A stretch of 64,000 nt of DNA from positions 34,327,501 to 34,391,500 of the forward strand of contig NC_092341.1 in assembly GCF_046630445.1 (NCBI RefSeq), in the 5' to 3' direction. A program made the translations under genes and the position numbers. Source of the DNA: Rutidosis leptorrhynchoides. Lineage: Eukaryota > Streptophyta > Magnoliopsida > Asterales > Asteraceae. How positions within the stretch are numbered: position 1 is the first letter of the stretch; every line of letters starts with the position of its first letter. Positions 1-10,667 of this stretch are shown piece after piece. The notes under the pieces are model-generated. The model ran no database searches and was not told the origin of the DNA. It saw only the letters and a list, made by a program, of their open reading frames with translations.

Positions 1-153
1 GTGTTTTAGGGTTTCATTATTCAGGTTTCAATCTGTAATTCGTATACACCTTTCTCTCTATTGTTAAGTTTATGTTTGTGGTTTTTTGGTATAATTCTGA
101 ATAATTTTGTGGTTGTTGATGAGTGATTATCTAAATCATTCATAGTTTGTTCA
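1..153 (+). repeat. Copia A 5' LTR (3' portion)
   Basis: Matches 18705-18858 with only a few differences (for example one A fewer near position 135). It ends in TTCA directly before a primer-binding site. Confidence 0.9.
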
Positions 154-165
154 TGGTATCAGAGC
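154..165 (+). other. Copia A primer-binding site (initiator tRNA-Met)
   Basis: TGGTATCAGAGC directly follows the LTR end. This is the standard complement of the 3' end of plant initiator tRNA-Met and marks where minus-strand DNA synthesis would start. Confidence 0.92.
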
Positions 166-735
166 GGGTGCTTGATTCGTGTTGTTCGTTTGAAATCCAA
201 TTAGGGTTTCGCTGAAAGGTTATTCGGTTGGTGGTATTAGGGTTTCTGATCAAAAAGAAACCTGTGGTCGTTCTTTGATTCAATCATTTTGATCTGGAAC
301 ATTAGGGTTTCAATTCAAAACCCTAATTTGTTATTGTTGAAGACGATTTACAAATCTTCTTATGGTTATTCTTCCGCTGTGAAATTGAAGGTTAAAGGAG
401 GAGTACTCTGTGAGGAATTTTCTTCCTACCTGTGTTTGTAGCAAGTTCCTACGCGTAGGAGTTTCTGTGCTTACAGGAATTAACTGCCCCTACGTGTTAC
501 ACTTGGCCTATAGCCAGGACTCCCTCTTTCTTTATTTGTTTAATTTCTTTAATTGTTTGTTTGATTAAGGAATTGCACTACACCCAACTCTTGAACCTTG
601 ATCTTAAAGATTTCAAGGAAACCTGATCAAGTGTGGTGGTTCTTTAATCTTTGGTGTTCTTCTTGTTACTTGTTATTGTGATTAATATTTGGTAATTTGT
701 TTGTTGGTTCTTGTTTGCTCTTGATTGTTGTTAAA
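166..735 (+). other. Copia A untranslated leader
   Basis: The stretch between PBS and the first gag codon. It is T-rich with no convincing ORF, and two early segments repeat the words TTAGGGTTTC. It probably holds packaging and dimerisation signals, but none can be identified by eye. Confidence 0.6.
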
Positions 736-824
736 ATGTCTGGGGATGAGGGTGAAGTATCTACTACCATGATAAGTAAATTGGATTTTGGTGATCCTCT
801 TTACTTACATGCTAGTGATATTAG
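736..824 (+). pseudogene. Copia A gag, N-terminal fragment before E1
   Basis: An ATG at 736 opens a frame starting MSGDEGEV that reads 29 complete codons until E1 interrupts it at 825. The frame resumes after the second target-site copy at 13942 without loss, which shows that E1 split a contiguous gag. The role in a working element would be capsid formation. Here it is a dead fragment. Confidence 0.75.
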
Positions 825-3800
825 TGAAATGTCCCGTTCTTATTGATTAAAAAAGTTCCATATTAATTGATTTCGTTGCGAGGTTTTGACCTCTATATGA
901 GACGTTTTTCAAAGACTGCATTCATTTTAAAAGAAACCATAACCTTTATTTCATCAATAAAGGTTTAAAAAGCTTTACGTAGATTATCAAATAATGATAA
1001 TCTAAAATATCCTGTTTACACACGACCATTACATAATGGTTTACAATACAAATATGTTACAACAAAATAAGTTTCTTGAATGCAGTTTTTACACAATATC
1101 ATACAAGCATGGACTCCAAATCTCATCCTTATTTAAGTATGCGACAGCGGAAGCTCTTAATATTCACCTGAGAATAAACATGCTTTAAACGTCAACAAAA
1201 ATGTTGGTGAGTTATAGGTTTAACCTATATATATCAAATCGTAACAATAGACCACAAGATTTCATATTTCAATACACATCCCATACATAGAGATAAAAAT
1301 CATTCATATGGTGAACACCTGGTAACCGACATTAACAAGATGCATATATAAGAATATCCCCATCATTCCGGGACACCCTTCGGATATGATATAAATTTCG
1401 AAGTACTAAAGCATCCGGTACTTTGGATGGGGTTTGTTAGGCCCAATAGATCTATCTTTAGGATTTGCGTCAATTAGGGTGTCTGTTCCCTAATTCTTAG
1501 ATTACCAGACTTAATAAAAAGGGGCATATTCGATTTCGATAATTCAACCATAGAATGTAGTTTCACGTACTTGTGTCTATTTTGTAAATCATTTATAAAA
1601 CCTGCATGTATTCTCATCCCAAAAATATTAGATTTTAAAAGTGGGACTATAACTCACTTTCATAGATTTTTACTTCGTCGGGAAGTAAGACTTGGCCACT
1701 GGTTGATTCACGAACCTATAACAATATATACATATATATCAAAGTATGTTCAAAATATATTTACAACACTTTTAATATATTTTGATGTTTTAAGTTTATT
1801 AAGTCAGCTGTCCTCGTTAGTAACCTACAACTAGTTGTCCACAGTTAGATATACAGAAATAAATCGATAAATATTATCTTGAATCAATCCACGACCCAGT
1901 GTATACGTATCTCAGTATTTATCACAACTCAAACTATACATATTTTGGAATCAACCTCAACCCTGTATAGCTAACTCCAACATTCACATATAGAGTGTAT
2001 ATGGTTGTTCCGAAATATATATAGATGTGTCGACATGATAGGTCGAAACATTGTATACGTGTCTATGGTATCTCAAGATTACATAATATACAATACAAGT
2101 TGATTAAGTTATGGTTGGAATATATTTGTTACCAATTTTCACGTAGCTAAAATGAGAAAAATTATCCAATCTTGTTTTACCCATAACTTCTTCATTTTAA
2201 ATCCGTTTTGAGTGAATAAAATTGCTATGGTTTCATATTGAACTCTATTTTATGAATTTAAACAGAAAAAGTATAGGTTTATAGTCAGAAAACTAAGTTA
2301 CAAGTTGTTTTTGTAAAGGTAGTCATTTCAGTCGAAAGAACGACGTCTAGATGACCATTTTAGAAAACATACTTCCACTTTGAGTTTAACCATAATTTTT
2401 GGATATAGTTTCATGTTCATAATAAAAATCATTTTCTCAGAATAACAACTTTTAAATCAAAGTTTATCATAGTTTTTAATTAACTAACCCAAAACAGCCC
2501 GCGGTGTTACTACGACGGCGTAAATCCGGTTTTACGGTGTTTTTCGTGTTTCCAGGTTTTAAATCATTAAGTTAGCATATCATATAGATATAGAACATGT
2601 GTTTAGTTAATTTTAAAAGTCAAGTTAGAAGGATTAACTTTTGTTTGCGAACAAGTTTAGAATTAACTAAACTATGTTCTAGTGATTACGAGTTTAAACC
2701 TTCGAATAAGATAGTTTTATATATATGAATCGAATGATGTTATGAACATCATTACTACCTCAAGTTTAGTAGGTAAACCTACTGGAAGTGACAAGAAATG
2801 ATCTAGCTTCAAAGGATCTTGGATGGCTTGAAAGTTCTTGAAGTAGGATCATGACACAAAAACAAGTTCAAGTAAGATTTTTACTCGAATTAAGATAGTT
2901 TATAGTTATAGAAATTGAATCAAAGTTTGAATATGAATATTACCTTGAATAAGAAAGATAACCTACTATATATAACAAAGGTTTCTTGATCTTAGATGAT
3001 TACTTGGAATGGATTAGAAAGCTTGGAAGTAAATTAGTAAACTTGAAGGGATTTTTGAAGTGTTCTTGAAGTGTTCTTCCTATGATGATTATAGCTTGAT
3101 TCTTGAAGTGATTTTTGATGAAGATGATAATTAACTACTGGAAAAATACGTTCATAATAGTGTGTGTGTGTGTGTGTGTGTTGAGAGAGAATTAGAAAGA
3201 GAATTGGAAGTGAAATGGAGTGAATGAGGAGTGGTAATTGGTGAGTGGTGAGTGGGGTTAAAAGGAGTTCTAGTTAGTTGACTAGCTCATGGTAGAAGTT
3301 AAAATTGATTAGTCATACATGACATAATCAAGAGTGGAATCCCATGCTAGTTCCTATTGGTATATACCCATAGTAAGTACGTTTTGAAGCTGTGTATAAT
3401 ACGGGTAAGAATACGACTAGAATTCTTGATGAAAGAACAGAATGGGAAAGTAACTGTAACCATTTTCATTAAGTATGAGTGTTTTGATATATGTCTTGAA
3501 GTCTTCCAAAAGTATTTTAATACATCTAAATACACTACATGTATATACATTTTAACTGAGTCGTTAAGTCATCGTTAGTCGTTACATGTAAGTGTTGTTT
3601 TGAAACCTTTAAGTTAACGATCTCAATTAATGTTGTTAACCCATTGTTTATTATATCTAATGAGATGTTAAATTATTATATTATCATGATATTACGATAT
3701 ATTAATATATCTTAATATGATATATATACATTTAAATGTCGTTACAACGATAATCGTTACATATATGTCTCGTTTCGAAATCCTTAAGTTAGTAGTCTTG

Positions 3801-4084
3801 TTTATATGTATATAACTTATTGTTAATATACTTATGGAGATACTTACTTATCATAATCTCATGTTAACCATATGTATATCCATATATATATCGTCATGTC
3901 GTTTTTACAAGTTTTAACGTTCGTGAATCGCCGGTCAACTTGGGTGGTCAATTGTCTATATGAAACATATTTCAATTAATCAAGTCTTAACAAGTTTGAT
4001 TGCTTAACATGTTGGAAACATTTAATCATGTAAATATCAATCTCAATTAATATATATAAACATGGAAAAGTTCGGGTCACTACA
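825..4084 (-). repeat. E1 left LTR (3' LTR of the element)
   Basis: Reads TGAAATG at its left end and CACTACA at its right end on the plus strand. It is collinear with 10668-13936, with roughly 1% substitutions plus small indels, including a longer (GT)n at about 3160-3181 and lacking a short duplication seen near 13680-13700. Confidence 0.93.
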
Positions 4085-4099
4085 GTACCTACCCGTTAA
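4085..4099 (-). other. E1 polypurine tract
   Basis: On the minus strand this reads TTAACGGGTAGGTAC immediately before the LTR start TGTAGTGACC. It is the expected plus-strand priming site. The identical 15-mer recurs at 8838-8852. Confidence 0.7.
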
Positions 4100-4119
4100 A
4101 TAAATTTCGTCCCGAAATT

Positions 4120-7100
4120 TTAAGATGTTGAAGGTGTTGACGAATCTTCTGGAAATAGATGCGGGTATTTCTTCTTCATCTGATCTTCACGCTCCCAGGT
4201 GAACTCGGGTCCTCTACGAGCATTCCATCGAACCTTAACAATTGGTATCTTGTTTTGCTTAAGTCTTTTAACCTCACGATCCAGTATTTCGACGGGTTCT
4301 TCGATGAATTGGAGTTTTTCGTTGATTTGGATTTCATCTAACGGAATAGTGAGATCTTCTTTAGCAAAACATTTCTTCAAATTCGAGACGTGGAAAGTGT
4401 TATGTACAGTCGCGAGTTGTTGAGGTAACTCAAGTCGGTAAGCTACTGGTCCGACACGATCAATAATCTTGAATGGTCCAATATACCTTGGATTTAATTT
4501 CCCTCGTTTACCAAATCGAACAACGCCTTTCCAAGGTGCAACTTTAAGCATGACCATCTCTCCAATTTTAAATTCTATATCTTTTCTTTTAATGTCAGCG
4601 TAGCTCTTTTGTCGACTTTGGGCAGTTTTCAAACGTTGTTGAATTTGGATGATCTTCTCGGTAGTTTCTTGTATAATCTCCGGACCCGTAATCTGTCTAT
4701 CCCCCACTTCACTCCAACAAATCGGAGACCTGCACTTTCTACCATAAAGTGCTTCAAACGGCGCCATCTCAATGCTTGAATGGTAGCTGTTGTTGTAGGA
4801 AAATTCTGCTAACGGTAGATGTCGATCCCAACTGTTTCTGAAATCAATAACACATGCTCGTAGCATGTCTTCAAGAGTTTGTATCGTCCTTTCGCTCTGC
4901 CCATCAGTTTGTGGATGATAGGCAGTACTCATGTCTAGACGAGTTCCTAATGCTTGCTGTAATGTCTGCCAGAATCTTGAAATAAATCTGCCATCCCTAT
5001 CAGAGATAATAGAGATTGGTATTCCATGTCTGGAGACGACTTCCTTCAAATACAGTCGTGCTAACTTCTCCATCTTGTCATCTTCTCTTATTGGTAGGAA
5101 GTGTGCAGATTTGGTGAGACGATCAACTATTACCCAAATAGTATCAAAACCACTTGCAGTCCTTGGCAATTTAGTGATGAAATCCATGGTAATGTTTTCC
5201 CATTTCCATTCCGGGATTTCGGGTTGTTGAAGTAGACCTGATGGTTTCTGATGCTTAGCTTTAACCTTAGAATACGTCAAACATTCTCCTACCGATTTAG
5301 CAATATCGGCTTTCATACCCGGCCACCAAAAATGTTTCTTGAGATCCTTGTACATCTTCCCCGTTCCAGGATGTATTGAGTATCTGGTTTTATGAGCTTC
5401 TCTAAGTACCATTTCTCTCATATCTCCAAATTTTGGTACCCAAATCCTTTCAGCCCTATACCGGGTTCTGTCTTCCCGAATATTAAGATGCTTCTCCGAT
5501 CCTTTGGGTATTTCATCCTTTAAATTTCCCTCTTTTAAAACTCCTTGTTGCGCCTCCTTTATTTGAGTAGTAAGGTTATTATGAATCATTATATTCATAG
5601 ATTTTACTCGAATGGGTTCTCTGTCCTTCCTGCTCAAGGCATCGGCTACCACATTTGCCTTCCCCGGGTGGTAACGAATTTCAAAGTCGTAATCATTCAA
5701 CAATTCAATCCACCTACGCTGCCTCATATTCAGTTGTTTCTGATTAAATATGTGTTGAAGACTTTTGTGGTCGGTATATATAATACTTTTGACCCCATAT
5801 AAGTAGTGCCTCCAAGTCTTTAATGTAAAAACAACCGCTCCTAATTCCAAATCATGCGTCGTATAATTTTGTTCGTGAATCTTCAATTGTCCGGACGCAT
5901 AAGCAATCACCTTCATTCGTTGCATTAATACACAACCGAGACCTTGCTTTGATGCGTCACAATAAATCACAAAATCATCATTCCCTTCAGGCAATGACAA
6001 TATAGGTGCCGTAGTTAGCTTTTTCTTCAATAACTGAAACGCTTTCTCTTGTTCATCATTCCATTCAAATTTCTTCCCTTTATGCGTTAATGCAGTCAAG
6101 GGTTTTGCTATTCTGGAAAAGTCTTGGATGAACTTTCTGTAGTAACCAGCTAGTCCTAAAAACTGGCGTATGTGTTTCGGAGTTTTTGGGGTTTCCTACT
6201 TTTCAACAGTTTCTATCTTTGCCGGATCCACCTTAATACCTTCTTTGTTCACTATGTGACCGAGGAATTGAACTTCTTCCAACCAAAATGCATACTTTGA
6301 AAACTTAGCGTACAATTCTTCCTTCCTCAATACTTCTAACACCTTTCTCAAATGTTCACCGTGTTCTTGGTCATTCTTTGAGTAAATAAGTATGTCATCA
6401 ATGAAAACAATGACAAACTTGTCAAGGTATAGTCCACACACTCGGTTCATGAGGTCCATGAACACAGATGGTGCATTAGTTAAACCAAACGGCATGACCA
6501 TAAACTCGTAATGACCGTAACGTGTTCTAAAAGCAGTCTTTGGAATATCATCTTCTTTCACCCGCATTTGATGATACCCGGAACGTAAGTCAATCTTTGA
6601 ATAAACAGACGAGCCTTGTAGTTGATCAAATAAGTCGTCGATTCTCGGTAGTGGGTAGCAGTTCTTGATGGTAAGTTTGTTCAACTCTCGGTAGTCGATA
6701 CACAACCTGAACGTACCATCTTTCTTCTTGACAAACAAAACAGGAGCTCCCCACGGTGATGTGCTTGGTTGAATGAAACCACGCTCTAAAAGTTCTTGTA
6801 ATTGGCTTTGCAGTTCTTTCATCTCGCTGGGTGCGAGTCTGTAAGGAGCACGAGCTATTGGTGCAGCTCCTGGTACAAGATCTATTTGAAATTCAACGGA
6901 TCGATGTGGGGGTAATCCCGGTAATTCTTTCGGAAATACATCGGGAAATTCTTTTGCAATGGGAACATCATTGATGCTCTTTTCTTCAGTTTGTACTTTC
7001 TCGACGTGTGCTAGAACAGCATAGCAACCTTTTCTTATTATTTTTTGTGCCTTCAAATTACTAATAAGATGTAGCTTCGTGTTGCCCTTTTCTCCGTACA

Positions 7101-7430
7101 CCATTAAGGGTTTTCCTTTTTCTCGTATAATGCGAATTGCATTTTTGTAACAAACGATCTCTGCTTTCACTTCTTTCAACCAGTCCATACCGATTATCAC
7201 ATCAAAACTCCCTAACTCTACTGGTATCAAATCAATCTTAAATGTTTCGCTAACCAGTTTAATTTCTCGATTCCGACATATATTATCTGCTGAAATTAAT
7301 TTACCATTTGCTAATTCGAGTAAAAATTTACTATCCAAAGGCGTCAATGGACAAATTAATTTAGCACAAAAATCTCTACTCATATAGCTTTTATCCGCAC
7401 CCGAATCAAATAAAACGTAAGCAGATTTAT
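4120..7430 (-). pseudogene. E1 pol: protease, reverse transcriptase, RNase H, integrase (one nonsense codon)
   Basis: One minus-strand frame covers the full gypsy-order pol. The aspartic protease motif DSGAD is encoded at about 7393-7407, ahead of the first in-frame ATG at 7383. RT follows, with the [12 protein letters not shown] block and the FIDD active site. RNase H begins near codons for [10 protein letters not shown]. Integrase has HHCC-type and DDE-type segments (MDF, SDRDGRF, then a glutamate after the [10 protein letters not shown] block). The frame is broken once by TAG at 6196-6198, just before the region linking RT to RNase H, and continues open to 4120. One of the zinc-binding cysteines of the integrase N-domain reads as tyrosine (CLTY). 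The protease frame is offset by one base from gag near 7430-7445. The copy is therefore probably inactive although little decayed. Confidence 0.9.
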
Positions 7431-7834
7431 TGTCAGTTTCTTACCCGTAACAAGCTCCGGGTCTTCCTGTGCCTCTGCCGCATTAATATTGAAAACTCTT
7501 CCGCGGCCTTGTCCATTTGTGTTCTCCTGGTTCGGGCAATTTCTAATAATGTGGCCCGGTTTTCCACATTTATAACAAACTACATTGGCATAACTTGCTC
7601 CGACACTACTTCCTCCGCCATTACTCATTCCGACACCATTTGTTCCTTTCGTTCTATTAACCCCTGGTCCGTAGACCTCACACTTCGCCGCGCTATGACC
7701 ATTTCTTTTACACTTGTTGCAAAATTTGGTGCAGAACCCCGAGTGATACTTTTCACACCTTTGGCATAGCTGCTTCTGATTGTTGTTTTTGTTGCGGTTA
7801 TTATTGTTGTTGGGATGATTGTTGTAGTTGTTGC

Positions 7835-7868
<34 letters not shown>

Positions 7869-8699
7869 GGGCCGTTTGTTGTAGTTGCGATTGATGTTGC
7901 GATTGTTGGGATAATTGTTGCGATTATTGTTGTAATTGCTGTTGTTGTATTGGTGATTCTTATCACCGTTTTCCTCCCACTTTCTTTTGACTTGCTTCAC
8001 ATTGGCCTCTTCAGCAGTCTGTTCTTTAATTCTTTCTTCAATCTGGTTCACTAATTTGTGAGCCATTCTACATGCCTGTTGTATGGAGGCGGGCTCGTGT
8101 GAACTTATATCTTCTTGGATTCTTTCCGGTAATCCTTTCACAAACGCGTCGATCTTCTCTTCCTCATCTTCGAATGCTCCCGGACACAATAGGCACAATT
8201 CTGTGAATCGTCTTTCGTACGTGGTAATATCAAATCCTTGGGTTCGTAACCCTCTAAGTTCTGTCTTGAGCTTATTGACCTCGGTTCTGGGACGGTACTT
8301 CTCGTTCATCAAGTGCTTGAATGCTGACCACGGTAGTGCGTACGCATCGTCTTGTCCCACTTGCTCTAGATAGGTATTCCACCATGTTAACGCAGAACCT
8401 GTGAAGGTATGCGTAGCGTACTTCACTTTGTCCTCTTTAGTACACTTACTTATGGCAAACACCGATTCGACCTTCTCGGTCCACCGTTTCAATCCGATCG
8501 GTCCTTCGGTTCCATCAAATTCCAAAGGTTTGCAGGCAGTGAATTCTCTGTAGGTGCATCCTACACGATTTCCTGTACTGCTAGATCCAAGGTTATTGTT
8601 GGTATGTAGCGCAGCCTGTACTGCGGCTATGTTTGAAGCTAGAAAAGTACGGAATTCCTCTTCATTCATATTCACGGTGTGTCGAGTAGTCGGTGCCAT
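7380..8699 (-). CDS. E1 gag polyprotein
   Basis: A 439-codon minus-strand frame from the ATG at 8699 (MAPTTRHTV). An in-frame ATG at 8735 adds 12 residues, but the downstream start fits the usual gag N-terminus better. The retrotransposon gag domain lies at about residues 60-200 (motifs TWWNTYL and YERRF). It is followed by an asparagine tract of about 70 residues, encoded by GTT repeats on the plus strand, and a CCHC zinc knuckle ([14 protein letters not shown]). A preceding Cys/His-rich stretch may be a second, degenerate knuckle. The protein would form the virus-like particle in the cytoplasm and bind element RNA. The frame overlaps the pol frame by a few bases; a one-base change near 7440 probably separated a once-continuous gag-pol. 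Confidence 0.88.
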
Positions 8700-8735
8700 T
8701 TCCTTCAAAATACTCAAATGGAACAAGTTAATCAT

Positions 8736-9040
8736 ACAGAATATTAAGAGTAGTTAATAGTATTTTGTAGCATAATATGAACTCATTTATAAAAGTTTTT
8801 TCTTCATATTAGCGTTTTATAAGTTTAAATTCGGGTAGTACCTACCCGTTAAGTTCATACTTAGTAGCTAATATACAATTCAACTACTACAATTCTATAT
8901 GAAAAACTGATTATAATAATATTTCGCGTTCAAACTTTTATACAATATTTTACAAACTTACAATACCGCTTATTTTACATAAAGCATGAAATATAGCACA
9001 CAATAACTTTGATACAAGATAGTTGTGAAGATAATTCTAG
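8736..9040 (-). other. E1 spacer between F-box ORF and gag, with PPT-like repeat
   Basis: Non-coding AT-rich spacer. It contains, at 8838-8852, an exact copy of the 15-base E1 polypurine tract, within a short palindrome CGGGTAGTACCTACCCG. No other feature was recognised. Confidence 0.6.
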
Positions 9041-9724
9041 CTAGTACACAAGTCGTTCAGCAAAGGCAATAAAGACACGTAATTCATACGTCCAGAAACA
9101 AGTCATGCATTCTGGTTTTACTAGGACTACTTCCCATCCTTGGTCTTGTGGAACATAACCGTTATGGCCGTTGATAAGACAGCGTGTTGTAACGTCGTCA
9201 AAGGGACGAGGGTTACGTAATGTCCAATAGTCCCGTAACAATCTAAAAACCTCATTTCTTACCCCAATTACCGACTCCGTCACTTGTGGGAACGTTTTGT
9301 TTAATAGTTGTAGCCCGATGTTCTTGTTCTCACTTTGGTGAGAAGCGAACATTACTAATCCGTAAGCATAACATGCTTCTTTATGTTGCATGTTAGCCGC
9401 TTTTTCTAAATCACGAAGTCCAATATTCGGATATATTGAGTCAAAATAATTTCTTAACCCATTGCGTAAAATAGCATTTGGGTTCCCCGCAATATATGCG
9501 TCAAAGTAAACACATCGTAACTTATGGATTTCCCAATGTGATATCCCCCATCTTTCGAACGAAAGCCTTTTATAAACCAAGGCATTCTTGGAACGTTCTT
9601 CGAATGTCTTACAAACTGATCTCGCCTTAAATAGTTGTGCCGAAGAATTCTGACCGACTCTAGACAAGATTTCATCAATCATGTCTCCGGGTAGGTCTCT
9701 TAAAATATTGGGTTGTCTATCCAT
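9041..9724 (-). CDS. F-box protein (At2g35280-like) carried by retrotransposon E1
   Basis: An intact 227-codon minus-strand ORF. Residues 8-55 look like an F-box (LRDLPGDMIDEILSRVG, then FKARSVCKTFEE), the module that binds SKP1 in SCF ubiquitin ligases. Residues 75-165 resemble the Sel1/TPR-like part of the plant At2g35280-type F-box family: GNPNAILRNGLRNYF, a block ending KAANMQHKEACYAYG, then GLQLLNKT. The C-terminus has Cys-containing segments (TTRCLINGH and ECMTCFW). Substrates are unknown. It lies between PBS and gag, in the same orientation as gag, 342 bp upstream of the gag start and 137 bp after the acidic ORF. No internal stop is present even though pol has one. It is most simply a captured host gene. 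Family assignment is from motif recognition and confidence is good for F-box, moderate for subfamily. Confidence 0.82.
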   Translation of the reverse strand: MDRQPNILRDLPGDMIDEILSRVGQNSSAQLFKARSVCKTFEERSKNALVYKRLSFERWGISHWEIHKLRCVYFDAYIAGNPNAILRNGLRNYFDSIYPNIGLRDLEKAANMQHKEACYAYGLVMFASHQSENKNIGLQLLNKTFPQVTESVIGVRNEVFRLLRDYWTLRNPRPFDDVTTRCLINGHNGYVPQDQGWEVVLVKPECMTCFWTYELRVFIAFAERLVY

Positions 9725-9861
9725 TTTGTGTTTTTATACTGTAAAATAGACAAGAGTTAGATTCATAAAAAAAATACTTATTAATACAAGCAATTTTTAC
9801 ATATATCATAAAGCATAAGCACACTATATTACTTATATTACACCACACGAATACAACTATC

Positions 9862-10458
9862 TTATTCCGACTCGCTTGTTTCTTCTTCTTCGGTTTTGGT
9901 TCGTTTTGCCAAGTTTCTAGGGATATATGATGTTCCCCTAATACGAGCCGTCGTTATCCACATTGGTTTAGAAAAACCTAGTGGTTTAGAGGTTCCCGGG
10001 TCATTGTTACAACTTAAGGACTTCGGGGGTTGACGATACATATAAAGTTCATCGGGGTTGGAATTAGATTTCTCTATTTTTATGCCCTTTCCCTTATTAT
10101 TTTCTTTTGCCTTTTTAAATTCAGTTGGGGTAATTTCTATAACATCATCGGAATTCTCGTCGGAATCCGATTCATCGGAGAATTGGTAATCCTCCCAATA
10201 TTTTGCTTCCTTGGCGGAAACACCATTGACCATAATTAACCTTGGTCGGTTGGTTGAGGATTTTCTTTTACTTAACCGTTTTATTATTTCACCCACCGGT
10301 TCTATTTCTTCATCCGGTTCCGATTCTTCTTCCGGTTCCGACTCTTCTTCCGGTTCCTCTTCGGGAACTTGTGAATCAGTCCACGAATCATTCCAATTTA
10401 CATTTGACTCTTCATTATTATTAGGTGAGTCAATGGGACTTGTTCTAGAGGTAGACAT
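9862..10458 (-). CDS. Acidic, nuclear-type accessory protein of E1 (unknown function)
   Basis: An intact 198-codon minus-strand ORF and the first ORF after the E1 PBS (about 0.2-kb leader). I do not recognise a family. The N-terminal third is serine/asparagine-rich and then strongly acidic, with repeated EEESEPEEESEP-like units at about residues 30-55. A basic patch IIKRLSKRKSS follows (residues 58-68). A second acidic stretch (SDESDSDENSDD) lies near residue 95, a lysine-rich segment KKAKENNKGKGIKI near 115, and a basic/acidic C-terminus (RNLAKRTKTEEEE). Such composition is typical of nuclear or nucleic-acid/histone-associated proteins, but this is inference. The repeated GAG/GAA codons give plus-strand TTCCGGTTC repeats at 10310-10360. 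Confidence 0.68.
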   Translation of the reverse strand: MSTSRTSPIDSPNNNEESNVNWNDSWTDSQVPEEEPEEESEPEEESEPDEEIEPVGEIIKRLSKRKSSTNRPRLIMVNGVSAKEAKYWEDYQFSDESDSDENSDDVIEITPTEFKKAKENNKGKGIKIEKSNSNPDELYMYRQPPKSLSCNNDPGTSKPLGFSKPMWITTARIRGTSYIPRNLAKRTKTEEEETSESE

Positions 10459-10653
10459 CTATCACATAATATCAAACGCGTTAAGAGATTAATATATCAC
10501 ATAATATTCACATGTTAAAAATATATAGTCTCCAACAAAATTTGTTAAGCAATCATTTTTCAAGTAAACACGGTCGAAGTTCAGACTCACTAATGCATCC
10601 TAACAAACTCGATAAGACACACTAATACAAAATTCTGGTTCTCTAAGACCAAC

Positions 10654-10665
10654 GCTCTGATACCA
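10654..10665 (-). other. E1 primer-binding site (initiator tRNA-Met)
   Basis: On the minus strand TGGTATCAGAGC lies two bases inside the right LTR boundary. This fixes the element's orientation as minus. Confidence 0.92.
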
Positions 10666-10667
10666 AC

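Noticed and set aside
7815-8054. Valine-rich plus-strand ORF
   Set aside because: It is the complement of the asparagine tract of the E1 gag.
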